Shown here: positions 1 to 7,069 of the stretch, piece after piece
How the letters are laid out: each line of letters opens with the position of its first letter
How positions within the stretch are numbered: position 1 is the stretch's first letter
NCBI GenBank assembly: GCA_007127595.1
Contig: SKZA01000358.1
Coordinates: 1 to 7,069 of the forward strand
Source of the DNA: Kiritimatiellia bacterium
GTDB taxonomy: Bacteria > Verrucomicrobiota > Kiritimatiellia > SLAD01
Length of the DNA stretch: 7,069 bases
Direction of reading: 5' to 3'
Position numbers and translations under genes: made by a program
Notes under the pieces: generated by a model
Database searches by the model: none
What the model was told of the DNA's origin: nothing
Seen by the model: only the letters and a program-made list of their open reading frames with translations

Positions 1-2
1 CC

Positions 3-3000
3 GCGGTGTTCGTGGGCGGCGTGTCGGCCCCCGCACACGCCGGGACGCCACCCGCATGGCGCGCCCTGCGCATGGCGGTGGGAGAACGCCGATGGGAGGT
101 CGGCGCCAAGGGAGGAAGTGCGCGCGACACGGTGAAGATTTCGGCTGACGGAGAGAGGGGGGACGGCTTCACGCACCTGAAATGGCTGGAATCGATCGGG
201 CGCTTGGAGACGGCGTATGAATATAGAGACCGAATTCTGGCGGAACAGAATCGGACGCTCGAAGCGATTCAAAATGGTCTGCAAGCCAGGCCGTTGGCCT
301 TTGCCTATCCCCATGGATCGTTCGGCCAGGACGGACCGCACCAGCCAATCTGGAATCTGATTCGATTGGGACTGGTCAACCGCCACTACGACTTGGCGTT
401 TATTGCCGGCCCGTTGGCGTACAACGGGGCGGCCAGTGACCCGATGCGTTTGAACCGGCTGCAGGTCGCTCCCGAATGGAGCGGCTTCGAGCTGGCGGAA
501 AGACTGTCGACACTGACGGACAATCGTCCCATGCGAAAAGATGAGGCGGGGAGCTGGACTCCGGACGACTGGGTGTTGGACCGTGACGGGATCGCCCTGA
601 CCGCGGCAGCCATGCGGTTGACCGCTCGGGGCGACGACGGGCCCGGCCGTATCTGGGTGGCCGGTAGCCGTAGCTTGGAAAATGGGGAAGTGGAGACGGT
701 GGTCCGTCCTGATCATGGCACCTTGCATTGGTGGCTGCGTACGCCGCCCGATGAAGCGCATGGACTGAATCTCCAATGGGATCCCGACGGCTCGTTTCGG
801 GTTCTCGCGTTGGTTGATGGAGCGGAGCCGCAGCTATTGGCCTCGTCCCGATTCCTGCGGGAAATAGGCGAAAGTTATCGGGTACGAATCGTTATGCGCG
901 AACGTGTGCTTCAGGTGTTGCTGAATGGGGAGATACTTTTCACGCAACCGGTGCGCGTACCCGCCGTCGCAGACCGCGCCGGATACGTGGGAATCGGTGT
1001 TGAGTCGAAGCATCCCGATTATACGGCAAGCGTACAATTGGATGCCTTTACGATCGAACCCGTAACCGAGCGCGTGGCGCATTGGCGCGGGGAAGAGCAT
1101 TCCGCGGCGCACGCGATCCAAACCATCCATCGCAATGCCCACCGCTATACCATCATCAGTCCTCCCTTCCCGGACATGCAACCCGAACGCGATCCCGAAG
1201 GCGTCGCCCAAACGGCGTATCGCCGCTTGGCGCAATGGTACGGGGCGAATCTCATGCCGATGGTGGAACTATCTGCTGAACGCGATCTGTTTCAAAGCAT
1301 GCCGCCTGATCAGTGGGGGGAACGGCTGGCCGACATGGATGTCGATGGAATCTACATCCGCTTCACGGGAAGAGGGACGGTTCGACTCGGCGATTTGTCG
1401 GATTGGTTGAACAGTTTGTATGACCGATTACGACATGAAGGCCAACAGGTCCTGCTCAATGTCCCTGAATGGATCGGGCAGCCGGGCCCCTTACAAACAC
1501 TGGCCGCGGCTGTGCCGGGTCTGCAATTGGCCTTGGCGGGCGATGCCGCGGTACCGGACGGAATCGATCCGGCGCGAATGGTGCGGGATGAACCGATCCG
1601 ACAAGCGCCGGACGCAGCGGAACGGCCGCTCTATTACGAATTGCGTCGCGACCCGGAACGCGACGCCCAGCGTGCGCTCGCGCGGCGGATTGAGCGACTC
1701 GCAACGGAAGGTCACGTCGCGATGCGGGCGGGGCGCTATGAAAACGCCATTGCGTATTATTCCGATTGGCATGCCGTGGAGCCGCGCAATCCTGCGCCCC
1801 TGAACTACATTGCCGACGCGCTGCGCCGCTTGAACTTCCGGGATGAAGCCGTGGAATTTCTGATCCAAAGCCTTGAGGTGGATCCGGGCCAGTTCCCGCG
1901 ATTTATTGAATTGGTCGAATTGCTGGAAGACCTGGGCTGGCACGATGAAGCACGTGTATGGTTGAACCGTTACGCCTTGCTCTTCCCGGATAACGCCGCT
2001 GTTCGCCTCGCGCAGGCCCGATGGCTGCTTCAGCAGGATCGCCGCTCCGAAGCGCGCGCTTGGATCGCCCGAATCCTGGAAGACGACCCGGACCAAGTGG
2101 AAGCCGCCCTGATGATGTTGCGGGTGGCGGAGCGAGCGGAAGAACGGGCGTCCGCGTTGCGAACCATTCTGCGGGTAGGGAATGATCCGGCGCATCACGC
2201 CATGATTGTGCGGGCCGCGCGCGATGACGACCTGTTGGCCATGCCGGAGGCAAACCGCCTCTATGATTTCCTGCTTCAATTGGAACAGGAAACGGATGAC
2301 CCCGAATTGCGCACGGAAATCAAACGATTACATCCGCGATACGAACCGCTCGCCGAAACGTATCGGGACCGCGCGTTGTCCGATGCCTGGCAACTGGCGG
2401 GCGGGGTGTCGCGTCCGGGCGTCGACGGCTTGGAGTTGCGTGCCCTCCCGAAGCTGCAGGCGTATGACTTACGACTTCTCGGATCGCAGGCATGGCGCGA
2501 TACCTTTGTGGAAGCGACCCTGCTTCCCGGCCGGGGCAGCTTCTGGCTGAGCGCCCGCCGCTCAACGCACCATATGGTCCGTTTCGGATTCAACGAACCG
2601 CAAGGCCAATTGCTCCTTCAGTTATGGGAAACCCGGGACGGACAAAGAGTGATCACGGCGGATCGGTCCATGGATTGGACGCCGGATGCAGGACCCGTAA
2701 GCCTGCGACTCGAAGTGCGCGGCAAAGGCGCGATGGCGTTCCTGAACGGGAAACCCGCCTTTCCTTCGCCCATGATGTTGCCCCGCGATCTGGACAGCGG
2801 CCGCGTCAGTTTGGACGGCCACGCCGAAGAGCCCGGACAAGCCCGCCTGCAGGTGCAGGCCGTCGCCGCCGGTCCGCTATCTGCCGGCATAGCCCGCCTT
2901 GCGTCGCATGACGGGATTGGTGAAGAGCAGGTCAGGCGTTTACACGAGGTGCGGGGTCACCTGACCGATGTCAGTCCGGAATGGTTCGTTCGTCGCGAAG

Positions 3001-3509
3001 ACGGCGCCTGGCACAGCCGTCCGTCGGAAGCCGACGACTTGTATCGCTTGTTTGCCGATTTTCATGGATTCCGCTTCATGCCCATGGTCCGGCTGGCCGC
3101 GGTCGATGACGTGACGGCCACGGAGCTACGCACGTTGATTGAGCTGCACGATTTGGACGGATTGATTGTTGTGAGCGCCACATTGCCGGGCAGGGACTGG
3201 TTCGAGACCTTTGCCCAACGGCCGGACGCTGCGGGGTTGAATCTCGTATTCATGCAAGCGTCCTCCGTAGAGTCGCCGGACGGCCGAGTATACGGGATGG
3301 GCGCGTCACGCGCATGGAATCAGGGCGTCGCGGACCCCGTGCCGTTGGAGCATGTCGATTGGGAGCAGGTGCGGGGTCGCGAGGAGCGAGGGACCGTTCA
3401 TACGCTGATCGACATGGCGCCCGAACATGAAGCCGAAGCGCATGTTGAGGATGTCCGCTCAGCGGTTGAAGAACCGGAACCCCTCCCTGAACCATGGTAC
3501 GAGGACTGA
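3..3509 (+). CDS. PgaB-like mosaic protein with degenerate deacetylase and GH18-like domains (5' end missing)
   Basis: The reading frame is open to the left edge of the window, so this is the 3' part of a longer gene; the GTG at 6 lies inside a domain and is probably not the start. Residues below count that GTG as 1. Residues 1-172 are the second half of a NodB polysaccharide deacetylase fold of PgaB type: a 'WEVG' strand at 30-33, a 'GRLET..EYRDRI' helix near 65-76 and the 'FAYPHG' motif at 99-104. Residues 183-355 and about 797-955 are beta-sandwiches of concanavalin/LamG/DUF1080 type, with 'YRVRIVMRERVLQVLLNGE' and a matching 'FLNGKP' strand. Residues 356-520 and 956-1110 resemble parts of a GH18/GHL13 TIM barrel ('DVDGIYIRF', 'DLDGLIVVS'). 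About four TPRs lie between them (562-700), and the C-terminal 45 residues are acidic. The deacetylase zinc histidines and the GH18 acid residues are replaced, so a scaffold or polysaccharide-binding role is likelier than catalysis. Domain types are read by eye; the role is inferred from the family and the abutting exporter gene. Confidence 0.85.
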   Translation, partial: AVFVGGVSAPAHAGTPPAWRALRMAVGERRWEVGAKGGSARDTVKISADGERGDGFTHLKWLESIGRLETAYEYRDRILAEQNRTLEAIQNGLQARPLAFAYPHGSFGQDGPHQPIWNLIRLGLVNRHYDLAFIAGPLAYNGAASDPMRLNRLQVAPEWSGFELAERLSTLTDNRPMRKDEAGSWTPDDWVLDRDGIALTAAAMRLTARGDDGPGRIWVAGSRSLENGEVETVVRPDHGTLHWWLRTPPDEAHGLNLQWDPDGSFRVLALVDGAEPQLLASSRFLREIGESYRVRIVMRERVLQVLLNGEILFTQPVRVPAVADRAGYVGIGVESKHPDYTASVQLDAFTIEPVTERVAHWRGEEHSAAHAIQTIHRNAHRYTIISPPFPDMQPERDPEGVAQTAYRRLAQWYGANLMPMVELSAERDLFQSMPPDQWGERLADMDVDGIYIRFTGRGTVRLGDLSDWLNSLYDRLRHEGQQVLLNVPEWIGQPGPLQTLAAAVPGLQLALAGDAAVPDGIDPARMVRDEPIRQAPDAAERPLYYELRRDPERDAQRALARRIERLATEGHVAMRAGRYENAIAYYSDWHAVEPRNPAPLNYIADALRRLNFRDEAVEFLIQSLEVDPGQFPRFIELVELLEDLGWHDEARVWLNRYALLFPDNAAVRLAQARWLLQQDRRSEARAWIARILEDDPDQVEAALMMLRVAERAEERASALRTILRVGNDPAHHAMIVRAARDDDLLAMPEANRLYDFLLQLEQETDDPELRTEIKRLHPRYEPLAETYRDRALSDAWQLAGGVSRPGVDGLELRALPKLQAYDLRLLGSQAWRDTFVEATLLPGRGSFWLSARRSTHHMVRFGFNEPQGQLLLQLWETRDGQRVITADRSMDWTPDAGPVSLRLEVRGKGAMAFLNGKPAFPSPMMLPRDLDSGRVSLDGHAEEPGQARLQVQAVAAGPLSAGIARLASHDGIGEEQVRRLHEVRGHLTDVSPEWFVRREDGAWHSRPSEADDLYRLFADFHGFRFMPMVRLAAVDDVTATELRTLIELHDLDGLIVVSATLPGRDWFETFAQRPDAAGLNLVFMQASSVESPDGRVYGMGASRAWNQGVADPVPLEHVDWEQVRGREERGTVHTLIDMAPEHEAEAHVEDVRSAVEEPEPLPEPWYED
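3501..3505 (+). promoter_or_regulatory. Ribosome binding site for the TPR-deacetylase-barrel gene
   Basis: GAGGA lies four bases upstream of the ATG at 3510, inside the last codons of the preceding gene. The spacing is short but usable. The upstream stop codon TGA (3507-3509) directly abuts this ATG, which favours translational coupling. The next in-frame ATG (3540) has no comparable purine run before it and would remove the basic residues ahead of the signal-peptide core, so 3510 is the better start. Confidence 0.6.
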
Positions 3510-6500
3510 ATGAGTGCGCGTGTACCGAAAGTAAAACGTATGGGCGGCCTGGTTGTTCTGGTGTGTCTACCGTTCGTGTGCGCCTCCGTCGCCGCGGAGG
3601 AGAGCGGGTCGCACGAGCGGTCGCTTGGTGCGCGACAAGAGGCGATGACCGTGAGGGAGCTCCTTTATAAGGCGTTGTCACTCGACATGGAGACGGAGTA
3701 TCAGGAGGCCATCCCCCTCTTGGAACAGGTCATCGATCGGGATCCGACACAGCTCGATGCGTGGGAAAGTCTGGGGTGGGCCTATTGGTATCAGGGGAGA
3801 CGGGATCGTACGCGACGCCTTTGGGAACGCTTGCTGCTGGTGGCGCCGGACGATCCGCGCGCCCATAACATGCTGGCCGGTCTTTATCTGCGCCAAGACG
3901 AACTGGACGCGAGCCTGAAACATTATGAACAAAGCTTGGCCCTTGACCCGCATCAGGACCAAATCCGCTTTCACCTCGGGCAAGTCTATCGATGGAGTGG
4001 CCGTCTCAATCAGGCCATTGACTTGCTGGACACCCTGTTGACGGAAGACCCGACGCGAAAGGAGGTGCGGCTTGAACTGGCGCGCGCCTTATCCAGTAAT
4101 TGGGCATACGCTCGGGCGTTGCCGTTGTGGGAAGAAATTCGCGAAGAGGACCCTGATGATCTCGAGTACTTCGTGGCGGAAGCCATGGCCCGTTTGCATG
4201 TCGGCGAGGTGAGTCGGGCGCTGACCATGGCCCGGCAGGCGCTGGAACGCGATCCGGACGACCTGTTGGCGCTTCAGGTTCTGGCGGATGCTGGTGAATA
4301 CGGTCCGGATCCCGCGGAAGGCGTCCCGTGGTTGTACCGCATGCTGGAGTCTTCGGATGATGAGGCGTTCCGTCAACTCATCCGCACGCGCTTAAGCGCG
4401 TTGCTGGAACAGCTGAACCAGACGTATCCCAAGAGGTTCCCGCTCGATGCGGCCATCGCCTTGCAGGCCGCGCGCGTTGAGTCGGATCCCCGCAATGTGG
4501 ATGGGCGCTTGAAATGGGCGGAACTGCACTTGATGAAGGGCGATCATCGATCCGCGTTGCAAGGCTTTCGAACCGTGTTGGACGATTTTAATCCCAATAA
4601 TCTGCGCGCGTTGCGCGGCATGTTCGAATCCTATCTGGGACTACGGCGCTGGGATCAGGCCAAAGCCGCACTGGAAGCGGTCTCTGCCATTAACCCGCGT
4701 GATCCCTACCTTCACTATGACGAGGCCGTTTTTCATGCGAACCGTGGAAACTATGCGGAAGCCTATGCCGCGTTGGATCGACTCGAAGCGGCGGGACGCC
4801 GCGGCGCCGTGGCCGTGTTGCTGTATCATTCCCTGGGTACCAGCCCATACGGGCAGGCCCCGTCGAAAGAGGAGTTCCGTGAACAGTTGCTGGCCCTGCG
4901 CGACGCCGGCTACCAATTCATGACGCCGATGGAAATGAAAGACTACTTCGATGAACTCGAGCGAGAGGAGGCCCCGCCTGACGACGGTCCGCCGCCGCGC
5001 TTGGCGGTGATCACGTTCGACGACGCGCTGACCACGGCCATGATGCACGGTACGCCGGTCGGCCGTGAGTTGGGCGTGGTGATCGCGCAGCATATCATTG
5101 TCCGGAATACGTATCGTGGCGACGCCTATTTGGCGACGTGGGATGAATTGCGCGAATATCAGGATACGGGCGTATGGAGCTTTGGAAGCCATTCCTACTA
5201 CGCGCATCAGGAAATGCCCCTTACAGAGGAGGACATGGAGCATGATGCCGTCACGGACTATTTCGATACAGGCGCCCGCGTCGTGCCGGTAGATGAGGTG
5301 GCCCGCCGCGCGTATCCGCTCGGCAATCGCATTTGGCGACCGGAAGCCGGGCGACTGGAAAACCGGGACGAGTTTATCGAGCGCTTGCACGAAGAGTATG
5401 GACGAAGCCGGCGGGATATTGAAGACGAGTTGGGCGTGCACGCAAATTTCTTCGCTTATCCTTTTGGTGAAATCGGGCAGCAGGCCGCCAGCAATGAGCC
5501 GGAAGCCGTGGAGTTGAACAAGCAGGTTGCTCGGCAATACTATGACATGGGATTCCTGCAGTCCTACTATGGGCATGCGGTGCTTGGCGATGACCCGATG
5601 CTGTATCAGCGGCATGAGATGCACCTGCGCGCCACGGGCGAAGAGACCGCGCGGTACTTCCTGCGGCGGCATCCCGTCTATCTCGCCCAGCGCACGCGTC
5701 TGCAATTGGCTCTCTCCGAAGGCAACGTGGCATTGGCCGAACAGGTGCGGGCGGACATGCGGGCGACGCAATTTCCATATATTCCCGCAGACAAGGCGTT
5801 GGAAGCGCCGGCCGCGCATTTGCGCGTTTCAAGGATCCCGCGCCCGTGGCGCGTTGAGTGGGATGGCGATCCTTTCGATTGGGACGTGTTCAGGCCGTAC
5901 GGACGACTGGAATACGAACACGTCGAGGACAATCTCGAAAGTCGGTATCGCCGGATTTCCGCGTTTGCGGGAGCCAATCTGGCGCCGAACGTTCTGGTGA
6001 AACTGCAAGCCGCATCGGGGCATTATCGTCAGGAAGCGGTGGCGGACGGAGAAGCGATTGGGCCGCAGGACCCGAAAGTGGATGAAATCTTTGCGGGCGT
6101 TACGCTGGCGGCGTTGTTGCCGAATAGCGTGACGTTATCGGGCGAATGGGGGGCGCGCATGTGGTCGGGCGACGCCGACGATACGATTCCCCGCATCAGC
6201 CTGCAAGCCCAGGGGTTTGCAGGCGGGCATGGGGAATGGCTGACGCGGTACGAATACGATGCCATTCCCGCGGCACGGGCCATGGTGGAAGGGGTGACCT
6301 ATCATACCGTCATGGGACGATTCCTTTGGCAGCCGCACGAGCGGTTGGATCAATGGTTCGATGGACGGTATCACGACGTATCCGACGGAAATGCCCGCTA
6401 CCATCTGGATATTCGCCCGACGTGGCAGGTGATCCGGGGCGGCCCGTTCCGATTGGGCGCACGCTATGCGTATGCCTCGTCGGATGACGCGAGTCGCATC

Positions 6501-6845
6501 TACTGGACTCCGTATCAAACGCATGCCTTCTATGGGGAGGCCAGTCTCAGAAAGGGGCGGCCAGGGCTCTTCATAAGCGTGGATGCACGAGTCGGCTTGG
6601 CCCGGGAATCCGTTCGCCCGGAGGAACGGCGCGCCTTTCGCGAGCGCGAAGCGGAGGCGGCGGCTTTGGGCATAGATCCGGGCCCCGGCCCGGAACAGCA
6701 AGGTTGGGAGCCGGTCTTTGGCGTCAGCGCTTCCGTTTCGTATGAACTGACACGGCGCTGGGCCCTGGTCGGATGGGTTAGTTATTTTGAGTCGGTGGAT
6801 TACGATCAAACCGACGTTCGGACTTCAGTGGAGTATCGGTTTTGA
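3510..6845 (+). CDS. Outer-membrane polysaccharide export protein: TPR, PgaB-like deacetylase and beta-barrel in one chain
   Basis: The 1111-residue product starts with a Sec signal peptide (basic residues 5-10, hydrophobic core 12-27, likely cleavage near 'SVAA|EE'). Residues about 46-430 form a TPR superhelix of eight or more repeats. The last repeat runs straight into a NodB deacetylase domain (about 433-720) with its motifs intact: 'LLYHSLG' (His440), 'TFDDA' (Asp504 probable base, Asp505 metal), 'HSYYAH' (His561 and His566, the five-residue spacing of PgaB/IcaB) and 'AYPFGE' (649-654). A helical hairpin (about 720-760) leads to residues 785-1111, which alternate polar and hydrophobic positions in roughly 16 strands and end in 'VEYRF', the terminal Phe recognised by the Bam machinery. 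PgaA in known PNAG systems is periplasmic TPR plus a 16-strand barrel, and PgaB is a separate deacetylase. I therefore infer that this protein deacetylates an N-acetylated amino-sugar polymer in the periplasm and passes it through its own pore. A Pel-like polymer is the alternative. The gene abuts the upstream PgaB-like gene. Confidence 0.9.
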   Translation: MSARVPKVKRMGGLVVLVCLPFVCASVAAEESGSHERSLGARQEAMTVRELLYKALSLDMETEYQEAIPLLEQVIDRDPTQLDAWESLGWAYWYQGRRDRTRRLWERLLLVAPDDPRAHNMLAGLYLRQDELDASLKHYEQSLALDPHQDQIRFHLGQVYRWSGRLNQAIDLLDTLLTEDPTRKEVRLELARALSSNWAYARALPLWEEIREEDPDDLEYFVAEAMARLHVGEVSRALTMARQALERDPDDLLALQVLADAGEYGPDPAEGVPWLYRMLESSDDEAFRQLIRTRLSALLEQLNQTYPKRFPLDAAIALQAARVESDPRNVDGRLKWAELHLMKGDHRSALQGFRTVLDDFNPNNLRALRGMFESYLGLRRWDQAKAALEAVSAINPRDPYLHYDEAVFHANRGNYAEAYAALDRLEAAGRRGAVAVLLYHSLGTSPYGQAPSKEEFREQLLALRDAGYQFMTPMEMKDYFDELEREEAPPDDGPPPRLAVITFDDALTTAMMHGTPVGRELGVVIAQHIIVRNTYRGDAYLATWDELREYQDTGVWSFGSHSYYAHQEMPLTEEDMEHDAVTDYFDTGARVVPVDEVARRAYPLGNRIWRPEAGRLENRDEFIERLHEEYGRSRRDIEDELGVHANFFAYPFGEIGQQAASNEPEAVELNKQVARQYYDMGFLQSYYGHAVLGDDPMLYQRHEMHLRATGEETARYFLRRHPVYLAQRTRLQLALSEGNVALAEQVRADMRATQFPYIPADKALEAPAAHLRVSRIPRPWRVEWDGDPFDWDVFRPYGRLEYEHVEDNLESRYRRISAFAGANLAPNVLVKLQAASGHYRQEAVADGEAIGPQDPKVDEIFAGVTLAALLPNSVTLSGEWGARMWSGDADDTIPRISLQAQGFAGGHGEWLTRYEYDAIPAARAMVEGVTYHTVMGRFLWQPHERLDQWFDGRYHDVSDGNARYHLDIRPTWQVIRGGPFRLGARYAYASSDDASRIYWTPYQTHAFYGEASLRKGRPGLFISVDARVGLARESVRPEERRAFREREAEAAALGIDPGPGPEQQGWEPVFGVSASVSYELTRRWALVGWVSYFESVDYDQTDVRTSVEYRF
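6830..6833 (+). promoter_or_regulatory. Possible ribosome binding site for the third gene if it starts at TTG 6842
   Basis: GGAG lies eight bases before an in-frame TTG at 6842 that overlaps the stop codon of the preceding gene. The competing start, GTG at 6863, has only GGGA (6847-6850) about twelve bases upstream. The sequence does not settle which start is used; the two differ by seven residues ahead of the signal peptide. Confidence 0.3.
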
Positions 6846-6862
6846 CGGGAACCGCAACCATT

Positions 6863-7069
6863 GTGAAACGCCTGCCGGCATGGGCGGGCGCGCTGCTGAT
6901 CGGGGTGGGGGCGGCGATCGCTCACGGCGCGGAGCCCCCGCCCGTTCACCCGTCGCTTCAGCGCGCGCGGGAGCTATTGGCGCAGGACATCCTGTTGGAA
7001 GCCGTCCATGAGCTCGAACAATATCTGGCGGACGAACCCGACGATTTTGCCGCGCGCATGCAGGCGGCC
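6863..7069 (+). CDS. Exported TPR-type protein, N-terminal part (runs off the window)
   Basis: The first 69 codons of a gene are visible and the frame is still open at the window edge. The product begins with a clear Sec signal peptide: 'MKRL', a hydrophobic core (LPAWAGALLIGVGAAIA) and a likely cleavage site around 'AHGAE'. The mature part has the look of a TPR helix pair: 'RARELLAQDILLEAVHELEQYL' pattern at residues 34-55, followed by the 'DEPDDFAARMQAA' turn and next helix A typical of TPRs. It starts 17 bases after the stop of the exporter gene (or overlaps it, if TTG 6842 is used), so it is almost certainly in the same operon and acts in the periplasm or at the outer membrane. It may be another polymer-guiding TPR scaffold or the TPR part of a further large protein; the rest of the gene is needed to tell. 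The GTG start is chosen because it places the basic n-region at the very N terminus. Confidence 0.75.
   Translation, partial: MKRLPAWAGALLIGVGAAIAHGAEPPPVHPSLQRARELLAQDILLEAVHELEQYLADEPDDFAARMQAA

Noticed and set aside
6..8. GTG at 6 as the true start of gene 1
   Set aside because: The frame stays open upstream, and the residues after it align with the middle of the NodB domain of gene 2, so the protein must begin before the window.
1491..2279. A 262-codon open frame on the minus strand opposite gene 1
   Set aside because: It overlaps the TPR region of a clearly coding + strand gene and its translation shows no domain or signal; it is a shadow frame.
2946..3378. Twelve-base direct repeat AGGTGCGGGGTC near 2947 and 3367
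   Set aside because: Only two short copies in a coding region of similar composition, with no flanking similarity; chance is sufficient.
3569..3596. Possible lipobox around the two cysteines of the gene 2 signal peptide
   Set aside because: The residues before each Cys ('VLV' and 'PFV') do not fit the usual L-[AS]-[GA]-C pattern, and a normal signal peptidase I site follows; a barrel protein also needs no lipid anchor.
4641..5819. A 392-codon open frame on the minus strand inside the exporter gene
   Set aside because: It lies opposite the deacetylase domain, whose motifs and codon pattern show that the + strand is coding. The antisense product has no recognisable domain and reflects the G+C-rich third positions of the real gene.
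6679..6694. GC-rich near-palindrome (GGGCCCCGGCCC) near the end of the exporter gene
   Set aside because: It encodes a Pro-Gly loop between two barrel strands, has no T-run after it and lies inside the reading frame, so it is not a terminator.

Overview
The window is wholly protein-coding on the + strand: two very large genes plus the start of a third, with no intergenic stretch longer than about 20 bases. By eye the base composition is moderately G+C-rich and even throughout. The genes are packed as an operon. Gene 1 stops at 3509, gene 2 starts at 3510, and gene 3 starts within or about 17 bases after the end of gene 2. Gene 2 carries an N-terminal signal peptide and a C-terminal outer-membrane-type beta-barrel ending in Phe, so the host is a Gram-negative (diderm) bacterium. 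The sequence alone does not fix the phylum. The multidomain TPR/deacetylase style would suit a poorly characterised lineage, but that is a guess.

Layout: (1) Positions 3-3509 hold the 3' part of a gene for a mosaic protein. It has the end of a PgaB-like NodB (polysaccharide deacetylase) domain, a concanavalin-like beta-sandwich, a GH18/GHL13-like barrel segment, TPRs, then a second sandwich and a second barrel-like segment, and an acidic tail. Every catalytic motif I could place in the visible part looks degenerate. (2) Positions 3510-6845 encode an 1111-residue protein with signal peptide, TPR superhelix, intact PgaB/IcaB-like NodB deacetylase and a C-terminal beta-barrel of roughly 16 strands. 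It looks like PgaA (TPR plus barrel porin) with a PgaB-type deacetylase inserted between its two halves. (3) From 6863 (or 6842) to the window end is the start of an exported TPR protein.

Taken together this looks like the periplasm/outer-membrane part of a secretion system for an amino-sugar exopolysaccharide, analogous to PNAG (Pga/Ica) or Pel export. In this reading gene 2 both deacetylates and exports the polymer, while gene 1 is a large, probably non-catalytic or polymer-binding partner related to PgaB, and gene 3 supplies more TPR scaffold. The inner-membrane synthase (PgaC-like GT2) that such a system needs is not in the window. The polymer's identity is inference.
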